DNA of 64,000 nucleotides, from positions 302,300,998-302,364,997 of the forward strand of contig NC_090319.1 of the NCBI RefSeq assembly GCF_040869045.1. Reading direction: 5' to 3'. Origin of the DNA: Eurosta solidaginis. Lineage: Eukaryota; Arthropoda; Insecta; Diptera; Tephritidae. The translations under genes and the position numbers were made by a program. Below are positions 20,641 to 29,498 of the stretch, in pieces (the first letter of the stretch is position 1; the number at the start of each line of letters is the position of its first letter). Under the pieces are notes generated by a model. It ran no database searches. It was not told the DNA's origin and saw only the letters and a list, made by a program, of their open reading frames with translations.

Positions 20641-22272
20641 TGTCGCAAAACAGGGAAAATTGGCTTCCCTTGTTACAGAATTTCTCGTTAGTTCGTCTAG
20701 CCTGTTAGGCGCCAACTATTGATTATAGTACGAGACTCTACAGAAAGATTGACATCTATGAAGGAATCTTTATATCCGATATTGAAAGAAGGGTTCGTTC
20801 TGGAAGTAAATGATCACGGACTAATACATATTCACCACGTAATTTCTTAGCCAATAGGATGAACCATTTGACACTTTATCCGAAAAAACTACAAATTTTA
20901 AATGAAATATTCACTATGAAGAATATAACTGTAAACATTTCTTTTTTTATCTTCTTCTTACTTTGGTTTTATATCGTTTTATGTAAAAAATGTGTACTCA
21001 ACTTGAGTGTTGCACTGTTTGAACTGTGTCTTTTTCAAGATGAAATTGGATTTTTATACCAAATTTGTTGCCATTCATTGAAATCATGCCGATTAAGAAT
21101 CTTACCCTCGAGCATCCAACTGCCATACGCGCACACGCTTTTACGAGGATGAAAATCCTTTGCTTTTACAAAGATTAACTACAATTATCATCATCCTCAT
21201 TGTTTTAGTAGAGCTTTATATTTATAGTATTAAAAAGAAAATATGCAAGAAGCCTACTCGAACATACTTGTACATATGTATGTTCGTATGTGGGAAGAAG
21301 CAGAGGTTTATGGGCGAGTGAGTGAATTGAATGAATTTGTTGATTAAAATTGCCACTTACGCCAGAGACTATTTTAAAGGTTAAATCAAAAGTTAAGAAG
21401 GACGAAGTAGGCTAAAATAAAAAGCTTAAGGAATATGCAAATTTGAGTAGGTCATATATGTTTAAAGTGTGTGATGGGGTGTGGTTACACTACTCGGTAA
21501 CAATTCCGGATGCTGCAGACCCTTCTATAAGTTTAGTTTTGTAGGTGCAAGATGCAGTAACCAATCCATACGGGACCTTTGTCATGGCAGTAGACTGAGA
21601 GGTTCACCGTGACCACTCTAGAATATTCGCTTTAAGGACTTACTGATGCTAGCTGCAAATGGCTCACTATGGAATAGAATATGGACAAAATTTAACCTAC
21701 CAATTGATATTGAATTCGGACGCTCTACTTAAGTAAAAACTAAAAAAAAACCAACAATTTATATTCAAAACTGCAAAAGGCTCGAATGAGGCAGGACTTT
21801 TGTATAAGAGGACGTTGAATATTCGAACTTTTACTTTGTTATGTACCTAAGCCCGGCTGGAGCATGCGCTTAGCAATGCAAAAGCTGACATTACCGTTTT
21901 TACAACAATTTTGAAATACACTGAAAGAAATGGTGCTAGTAAAATCAACAATTCGGTTCTGTTGTTCTTGACTTAACGGAGATTCGGTGAAATTGATCGA
22001 ATTATGGTTAAGTTTCTTTGTAAAGCAAACAAATCAGTTTAGTCATTTCAACAGCAGAGAAATTGTCGGTCTTAAGTTAACAAAATTCTGTAAAATTGAC
22101 AGATTCCTGGTCAATCTAACTGATTTTTCTGTTAACACAACTGATCTCACTGGTCATTTCAACAGCGATCAACAGGCAATACATTAGCAAATTTCAAAAA
22201 GAATTTTACGCTCACTGCGCTGTCTACTTTGTACTTATGACGATGGTGCCACTTGCTAAAAAAACACCAACA
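20641..22272. other. Unassigned intergenic DNA
   Basis: No gene is recognised. A frame at 20859-21152 has one hydrophobic stretch (near residues 25-43) but no family motif. The segment from about 21918 begins CACTGAAAGAAATGG and may be a MITE related to the one at 63554, but no closing inverted end was found. Confidence 0.35.
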
Positions 22273-24928
22273 CAAGTAAGGAAGGTTAAGTTCGGGTGTA
22301 ACCGAACATTACATACTCAGTTGAGAGCTATGGTGACAACATAAGGGAAAACCCTGGAATGTGTTTGTATGAAATGTGTATCAAACGAAAGGCATTAAAG
22401 AGTATTTTATGAGGGAGTGGGCCATAGTTCTATAGGTGGACGCCATTTAGGGATATCGCCATAAAGGTGGATCAGGGTTGACTCTAGAATTTGTTTGTAC
22501 GATATGGGTATCAATTGAAAGGTGTTAATGAGTATTTTAAAAGTGAGTAATCCTTAGTTCCATAGGTGGACGCCGTTTCGAGATATCTCCATAAAGGTGG
22601 ACCAGGGGTTACCCTAGAATTTGTTTGTACAATATGAGTATCAAAAAAAAAGGTGCTAATGAGTATTTTAAGAGGGAGTGATCCTTAGTTCCATAGATGG
22701 ACGCCGCTTCGAGATATTGCCATAAAGGTGGACCAGGAGTGACCCTAGAATTTGTTTGTACGATATGTGTATCAAATTAAAGGTATTAATGAGGGTTTTA
22801 AAAGGGAGTGGTGGTAGTTGTAAAGGTGGTCGCCTTTCGAGATATCGCCATAAAGGTGGACCAGGGGTGACTCTAGAATGCGTTTGTACAATATGGGTAT
22901 CAAACGAAATGTGCTAATGAGTATTTTAAAAGGGAGTGGGCCTTAGTTCTATAGGTGGACGCCGTTTCGAAATATCGCCATAAAGGTGGACCAGGGGTGA
23001 CTATAGACTTTGTTTGTACGATGTGGGTATCAAATGAAAGGTGTTAATGAGTATTTTAAAAGGGCGTGGGGCTTAGTTCTATAGGTGGACGCCTTTTCGA
23101 GATATCGCCATAAAGGTGGACCGGGGGTGACTCCAGAATGTGTTTGTACAATATGGGTATCAAACGAAATGTGCTAATGAGTATTTTAAAAGGGAGTGGG
23201 CCTTAGTTCTATAGGTGGACGCCGTTTCGAAATATCGCCATAAAGGTGGACCAGGGGTGACTATAGACTTTGTTTGTACGATGTGGGTATCAAATGAAAG
23301 GTGTTAATGAGTATTTTAAAAGGGCGTGGGGCTTAGTTCTATAGGTGGACGCCTTTTCGAGATATCGCCATAAAGGTGGACCAGGGGTGACTTTAGAATT
23401 TTTTTACGATATGGGTATCAAATGAAAGGTGTTAACGAGTATTTTAAAAGGGAGTGGGCCTTAATTCTATAGGTGGACGCCTTTTCGGGATATCGTTATA
23501 TAGGTGGACCAGGGGTGACTCTATAATGTGTTTGTACAATATGGGTGTCAAATTAAAGGTATTAATGAGAGTTTTAAAAGGGAGTGGTGGTAGTTGTATA
23601 TGTGAAGGCGTTTTCTAGATATCGACCAAAATGTGGACCAGGGTGACCCAGAACATCATCTGTTGGATACCGCTAATTTATTTATAGGGTTTTTTATTTC
23701 GCCCTACAGTACTTTTTCATTTTCTTCTACTTAATATGGTAGGTGTCACAATCATTTTACAAAGTTTTTTCTAAAGTTATATTTCGCGTCAATAAACCAA
23801 TCCAATTACCATGTTTCATCCCTTTTTTCTTATTTGGTATAGAATTATGGCATTTTTTTCATTTTTCGTAATTTTCGATATCGAAAAAGTGGGCGTGGTC
23901 ATAGTCGGATTTCGTTCACTTTTTATACCAAGATAAAGTGCGTTCAGATAAGTACGTGAACTAAGTTCAGTAAAGATATGTCGATTTTTGCTCTAGTTAT
24001 CGTGTTAATGGCCATGCGGAAGGACAGACGGACGACTGTGTATAAAAACTGGGCGTGGCTTCAACCGATTTCGCCCATTTTCACAGAAAACAGTTAACGC
24101 CATAAAATCTATGCCCCTACCAAATCAAAAGAATTGGTAAATTTTTGTTCAACTTATGGCATTAAAAGTTTCCTTGACAAATTAAATGAAAAAGGGCGGA
24201 GCCACGTCCATTTTGAAATTTTCTTTTATCTTTGTATTTTGTTGCAGCATATCATTACTGGACTTGAATGTTGACATAATTTACTTATATACTGTAAAGT
24301 TATTTACTTTTCTTTTAAAATTTTACCTTAAAAATATTTTTTTTTTAAAGTGGGCGTGGTCCTTCTCCAATTTTTCTAATTTTTATTAAGCGTACATATA
24401 GTGATAGAAGTAACGTTCCTGCCAAATTTCATCATGATATCTTCAACGACTGCGAAATTACAGCTTGCAAAATTTTAAATTACCTTCTTTTAAAAGTGGG
24501 CGGTGCCACGCCCATTCTCCAAAATTTTACTAATTTTCTATTCTGCGTCATAAGTCCAACTCACCTACCAAATTTCATCGCTTTATCTGTCTTTAGTAAT
24601 GAATCATTGCACTTTTTCGGTTTTTCGAAATTTTCGATATCGAAAAAGTGGGCGTGGTTATAGTCCGATATCGTTCATTTTATACAGCGATCTGGGATGA
24701 GTGCTTAGGAACCTACATACCAAATTTCATCAAGATACCTCAAAATTTACTCAAGTTATCGTGTTAACGGGCGGACGGACGGACATGGCTCAATCAAATT
24801 TTTTTTCGATCCTGATGATTTTGATATATGGAAGTCTATATCTATCTCGATTCCTTTATACCTGTACAACCAACCGTTATCCAATCAAACTTAATATACT
24901 CTGTGAGCTCTGCTCAACTGAGTATAAA
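22273..24928 (+). mobile_element. Element A copy 4, full length
   Basis: The reference copy for the family in this window. Left end CAAGTAAGGAAGGTTAAGTT with hairpin GTTCGG-GTGTAA-CCGAAC and sub-terminal CATACTCAGTTGAGAGCT (about 22311-22328). Minisatellite from about 22330 to 23640, AT-rich body, GGACGGACGGACATGGCTC near 24773, and right end GAGCTCTGCTCAACTGAGTA followed by TAAAAA. The sub-terminal blocks ACTCAGTTGAG and CTCAACTGAGT are inverted copies. The short sub-terminal inverted repeats, central array and terminal hairpins are the layout of DINE-1/HINE elements (inference). About 2.65 kb; no transposase. Confidence 0.8.
22330..23640 (+). repeat. Minisatellite in Element A copy 4 with a 260-base higher-order unit
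   Basis: About ten units of roughly 120-130 bases (AAAGGTGGACCAGGGGTGAC phrases). Two consecutive units, a GTGCTAATGAG/CCGTTTCGAAATATC unit and a GATGTGGGTATC/GGGCGTGGGG unit, occur as a pair at 22861-23120 and again at 23121-23380 with only a few changes, giving a dimeric higher-order repeat. Confidence 0.85.
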
Positions 24929-26094
24929 AACACCAAAATAAGAAAACCACCAAATCGAAAAGCCACACAAAATGGGAAAACAACAAAAAACTAGTTTTTC
25001 AGTTATCAATACAAAACGAAAAACTATTTTTTGAATTTACTGTGCAAAAAATAATGAGAAAACGGGACACCTATTCATCGGGTACAATTTTGCAACTTCT
25101 CCTCCAAGCGAAATGCAAAATTATGCCCTCTTGTTGCAAAAGGGCAGTGTCAAGTTAGTACACCCATCATGACTCTTAAGTCCTATCTCTTTATAGATAT
25201 GAGCAACTTTGTGGATCTAAGCATTTGCACATGATCTTAAAAATTTCACGCAGTCGTACTTCTATCCACGCCTTTCCTTTTTGATTTATTATATGCAACT
25301 CCTGCCATCTATTGATTTCTCCCAACAGGATTGGGATGTCCTGCATCCTCTATTAAAAGACGCTCTACTGTCATGAATATACGGACATCAATCAATCTAC
25401 CGCGAAGCCTTAAGCCTTGTTGCAGTTTTTAAAACTGTATTCTTGGCCATCAGGTAAGCTGGCGGGATGTGCAAAATTTTATGCAATGCTGCTGTCGGGC
25501 TATTATTTAAGGATCCCGTTCAACTTATCATTATTAATGTTCACTTAACAGAACACATCCCGATTCTGTCCACGATTGCTCGTCTCGAGACATTGTTGAA
25601 AGTTCCGGCAACGTACAGGAAAACACCTGGATCATATTCTTGGCATTACAGGGCTTTCTCTATGTTCATGACCAGCCTATGCAATGCTGTATCGACAGAA
25701 TTTCCTTTGGTGTAAGTATGTTGTGCTGAAGAGGATAACATGGAAGTGAAGTTCGAAAAAATCATAAACCATACTCACATGATATGCTAAATTCTGAAAA
25801 AGTCCCATGATACAGTAATGGGTATGCACCATATCTTGGTCGTTTTAAAGCTGACCTCGACAGGTATTAAATAAGCTGCCTGTATGCATCTGCGTCGTTG
25901 TGAAATGACGTTTAGCTACACCATCCGTACTTTTATAATTATAATGGACCTCTACGGCTTAAGTAACAATTAGCTACAATCGATTACAAGAGCTTGAAAC
26001 CAACTATCAAATTATATATGTAACTTATTCTTAGGTGCACTTGCAGAACATTTGAACTCAGAGATCAATTAAAATTTTTTTAAAAATCTAAGAG
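24929..26094. other. Unassigned DNA
   Basis: No gene is recognised on either strand. An 82-residue frame at 25467-25715 is without motif. Confidence 0.35.
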
Positions 26095-26297
26095 TTTGAA
26101 GAGTGCGAATGCCGTGATATGGTGGTAGCGTGCTTCGCCTACCTCACCGTAGATCCTGGGTTTAAGTCCCCGGCAAAGCAATATCAAAAATTTTGAATTA
26201 AGTTTTTCCCGAGGTGGTCGGGCATGTAACATAATGGTGCTTGTTGCCAGATCTATATCCGGCAAAGGACCATCAACATCGTTATCGCTACAACAAC
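26095..26297 (+). mobile_element. SINE type 2: tRNA-like head joined to Repeat C tail
   Basis: The head TGGTGGTAGCGTGC...CCTGGGTTTAAGTCCCCGG has the A-box/B-box spacing of SINE type 1 and continues with the same GCAAAGCAATATCAAAA stretch. After about 95 bases it switches to the Repeat C sequence (CCCGAGGTGGTCGGG, then GGCAAAGGACCATCAACATC) and ends TATCGCTACAACAAC. The last bases GCTACAACAAC equal the 3' end of LINE-B. Confidence 0.7.
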
Positions 26298-26391
26298 GCA
26301 AATCTGAAACGAAAATCTGAAATCGCTCCTTGCATTACTATTTTTTTTTTTTTGTTTTTTTTTTTTCAATACATATTACACTTCAACATGT

Positions 26392-26921
26392 AAGGAAGGC
26401 TAAGTTCGGGTGTGACCGAACATTACATATTCAGCTGCTAAATTACTGCTTGCAAAACTTTTAAATTAACTTCTATTAAAAGTGAACGGTGCCACGCCCA
26501 TTGTCCAAAATGTTACTAATTTTCTATTCTGCGTCATAAGGACAACCCACCTACCAAGTTTCATCGCTTTATCCGTCTTTGGTAATGAATTATCGCACTT
26601 TTTCGGTTTTTCGAAATTTTCGATATCGAAAAAGTGGGCGTGGTTCTAGTCCTATTTCGTTCATTTTAAATAGCGATCTGAGATGAGTGCCCAGGAACTT
26701 ACATACCAAATTTCATTACGATACCTCAAAATTTACTCAAGTTATCGTGTTTACGGACGGACAGACGGGCAGACGGACATGGCTAAATGAATTTCTTTTT
26801 TCACCCAAATCATTTTGATATATAGAAGTCGATATCTATCTGGATTAGTTTATGCCGTTACGGGATACCGTTATGAGAACAAAATTAATATACTCTGTGA
26901 GCTCTGCTCAGCTGAGTATAA
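26392..26921 (+). mobile_element. Element A copy 5, internally deleted
   Basis: Left end CATGTAAGGAAGGCTAAGTT with the GTTCGG/CCGAAC hairpin, then an abrupt jump from the sub-terminal block (CATATTCAGCTG) to the distal body (TTACTGCTTGCAAAAC) and on to the right end GCTCTGCTCAGCTGAGTATA. The whole minisatellite is missing. Both termini are kept, so the deletion is internal. Confidence 0.8.
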
Positions 26922-26974
26922 TTAAGTAAAGTTGACTAGAGTTTTACCCAGCTACTTGATCGATAGCATACAAG

Positions 26975-27040
26975 CTGATGCTCGGCTTAGGCCGGGTTTT
27001 TCAGTGCGAGTTTAAACTCCAATTAAAGTTTACTAAAGCT
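26975..27040 (+). repeat. Left inverted end of an unclassified DNA element
   Basis: GCTTAGGCCGGGTTTTTCAG followed by TGCGAGTTTAAACTCC. A reverse-complement match lies at 35395-35482 (GAAGTTTAAACCTGCACTGA, then AAACCGGGCCTTAG). The two could be the ends of a single DNA transposon that later received the LINEs between them, or two separate short copies. No transposase is seen. Confidence 0.45.
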
Positions 27041-27390
27041 GCAGCCCTGCCTCGCAAATCGAAAATCGAATACTAAAAGATATTCATGAAAATGTATATG
27101 TCTTCTTTGCTTTTCTTAGGCATTCAGCTTATAAATGTTGATATACGGTTATAGGAAAAATAATATGGTCTCCCTTTAAAACGGTATTGTTCCCAACTTA
27201 TGTTTATTTATTAGTTTTTAATAATTCCAATTTAAGATATCGTTCTAACTGTAACACAAACTATATACCTACTTATACATTTCAAAGCTTACACAAAGCT
27301 CCCAACAATTAATCAAATTTTCATCAGTTTTCCAGACTTATTAAAAACTTTCAAAAAATTTCTGAGTGTGCAGTTCTGTAGCTTATCTAA
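27041..27390. other. Unassigned DNA
   Basis: AT-rich, no feature seen. Confidence 0.4.
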
Positions 27391-27561
27391 CTGTAGTGTA
27401 AAAATGTGCAAGTTTCAAGAGGGTGTTCGCATTTTTTCCATACACCGCGTGAACAAAATTTCTTTTTATATGGAAGATATGGGCAACACCCTCGGGGAAA
27501 AAATTTAAAAAATTAACGGTAATTCTCATCTACTTGAAACTTGCACACTATTACACTACAA
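27391..27561. mobile_element. Small foldback element (about 170 bases)
   Basis: Outer arms TGTAGTGTAAAAATGTGCAA and TTGCACACTATTACACTACA are inverted copies (27391-27420 and 27532-27561). Inner arms around GAGGGTGTT and AACACCCTC also pair. Non-coding. It ends six bases before the target site of LINE-B copy 1. Confidence 0.75.
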
Positions 27562-27577
27562 TTGAAGAGCTTCAAGA

Positions 27578-28219
27578 ATGTCGCTTCCCAAGGCAGTCGG
27601 TTCTATGTACCGGAGCGACTCGGGATTTTTCCCGACCAAGGACTGTCATTTCAGTGTGACCCCATTTAATTTGTTTCGCCCCTCCCACAAATTGTCATCC
27701 TCCCAGCAGCTCCTTGCAGCAGGACTGCTACATATTCTCTTACTCCGGGAAGGTATCGAACCCAATCCGGGTCCGTCTCCTGACCCCGGTCATGAGAAAT
27801 GGTTTTGCTGCATCTGCCAGAAAAGAATCTTTTTAGGACGGTCATACTCTGTTCAGTGTGTCTCGTGCAAGGGATGGTTGCATCGGACAGGTTGTTCTGG
27901 GCTTGATCCCAAAACCCGACGTCCACGTAACTTTTATAAATCTTTTGTGGCTCCTTGCTGTTCACGCCCAAGGGCGTCCCGTAGTCTACGCCTAAGCGTA
28001 TCCCCACTACCTTCCAGCAGCTTCGCTGCTCAGCAAGCCACAACAAGTACCCGCTGCTGCTCGCGCCCCACGGCGCCAACAACTCAAACAGCTGATACCA
28101 CTCATAACTACTACCTTCGTAGTAGAGCTGGTAGCAATGCTGAGCATCAGCCCCTGCCCCCGTCTTCTTCTCCCCCCCCTCTGGCAGCAATCGTGCAGGT
28201 CAGGGAAACAGACTCTTAG
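27578..28219 (+). CDS. LINE-B N-terminal protein with 2A-like motif and PHD-like finger
   Basis: A 213-residue frame whose ATG is the first base triplet after the target site duplication. A hydrophobic run LLAAGLLHILLL (residues 45-56) is followed by REGIEPNPGP (57-66), the hallmark of 2A-like ribosome-skipping peptides (G/D-x-E-x-N-P-G, then P). Next comes a Cys/His cluster (CCICQ at 77-81, CVSCKGWLH near 95-103, then Cys near 107) with the spacing of a PHD-type zinc finger, as found in ORF1-like parts of some LINEs. A Ser/Pro-rich, low-complexity tail follows up to a TAG at 28217. Skipping at Gly65/Pro66 would release a 65-residue leader. Function of the finger is unknown. Confidence 0.75.
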   Translation: MSLPKAVGSMYRSDSGFFPTKDCHFSVTPFNLFRPSHKLSSSQQLLAAGLLHILLLREGIEPNPGPSPDPGHEKWFCCICQKRIFLGRSYSVQCVSCKGWLHRTGCSGLDPKTRRPRNFYKSFVAPCCSRPRASRSLRLSVSPLPSSSFAAQQATTSTRCCSRPTAPTTQTADTTHNYYLRSRAGSNAEHQPLPPSSSPPPLAAIVQVRETDS

Positions 28220-28506
28220 TCCCTGCCTCCGTTTGCACCGTCTGCCAGCACAGAATATATAGGTTTGCGACATCCGCTCAATGCAGCTCCTGCCTTGGGT
28301 GGTGCCACTTTCCTAGATGTTCTGGTCTCCGCGACGGCAACCCCTCGACGGGTTTCATCGCGCCATGTTGCCAGGTCGCAAACCCAAATCATCCGGGTAC
28401 CCAAATGCTTGCCCAAGGGCGCCCAGTCCCAAGGCCACAACAGCAATTGCGTCCTGGCCTTCCACAACCTAGGCGTAGTCACCCCTCACTTACCCCTAGA
28501 GTGGCG

Positions 28507-29418
28507 GCGTCACCCCTCATGCACTTCAGAATTCTGCAGTTCAACTGTAATGGACTAACTGGGAAGATTACGTAGATAGTCGATTTCATGAAGCGGCACA
28601 ACATCCGCATTGCTGCGATTCAAGAGACTAAACTCACAGCAAGATCTGCATTGCAGACCTGCTCTGGTTATAATGTCCACAGGAAAGACCGCGAGAGCGG
28701 AAATGGAGGCGGCCTCGCGTTTATTATACACCACTCTGTGCAATATCATATATTTGATCCTGGCATCGACCGCAGTGACAATGTCTTAGAACGTTAAGGC
28801 CTATCTGTCCGGTCAGGCGATGCAAATCTAGAAATCATCAACATCTACATCCCTCCTGTCACCTGTTGCCCCAGTGGATACCGCCCTAATATCGAGGCCT
28901 TACTCACTGGCAACAATCGCATTATCTTAGGCGATTTCAATGCCCATCACGACCTATGGCATTCAAACCTGCGGGCGGACAGTAGGGGTGAGATGTTGGC
29001 GGATGAAATAGACGAAACGACGTTCTGCACAATAAACGGAGACGCCCCCACACGTATGGTAGGAAGCTGTCATAGCTCGCCAGATATCTCAATCGTAAGC
29101 GCAGAACTCGTAAACTGCGTTAACTGGCAGCCGATGGTAACATTGGCATCCGACCACCTGCCCATACTTATTTCGTTCGAGCGTACCGCCGACTTCATCG
29201 TCACCGAAAAACGCACTTTCATAAACTTCAAAAAAGGAAAGTGGGAAGAATATAAATCTGCAACAGACAGCAGCTTTGCTGCCCTCCCTATCCCGACTGA
29301 TGCCCGCCAAGGGGAGCGTACCTTCCGTAAGGTCATTGAATCCGCCTCGGCACATTTCATTCCCGCCGGGAGAATTCCCGAAATCCGGCCCACTTCCCGG
29401 CGGAGGCCGCGAGCTTAG
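28507..29418 (+). pseudogene. LINE-B copy 1 endonuclease, broken
   Basis: From about 28519 the plus strand reads FRILQFNCNGLTGKIT, a TAG, then FMKRHNIRIAAIQETKL, GNGGGLAFIIHHSV, a TAA at 28795 (copy 2 has a sense CAA codon there), INIYIPP, IILGDFNAHHDLWHS and finally SPDISIVS and SDHLPILIS. These are the ordered motifs of the APE-type LINE endonuclease including the catalytic E, D-x-N and S-D-H. Two nonsense codons make it non-functional. The frame stops at 29416, where RT continues in another phase. Confidence 0.85.
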
Positions 29419-29498
29419 CGAGGGAACGCGACCTTATAAGACAGCTTGATCCAGGCGACCCCCAAATAAGGGATATAAACCAACGAATCAGACTGCTT

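Noticed and set aside
21918..22190. Possible MITE starting CACTGAAAGAAATGG
   Set aside because: Phrases such as TCATTTCAACAGC recur within it, but no closing inverted end or target duplication could be found.
25467..25715. An 82-residue open frame
   Set aside because: No recognisable domain, no homologous copy in the window, and no supporting splice or codon signal.
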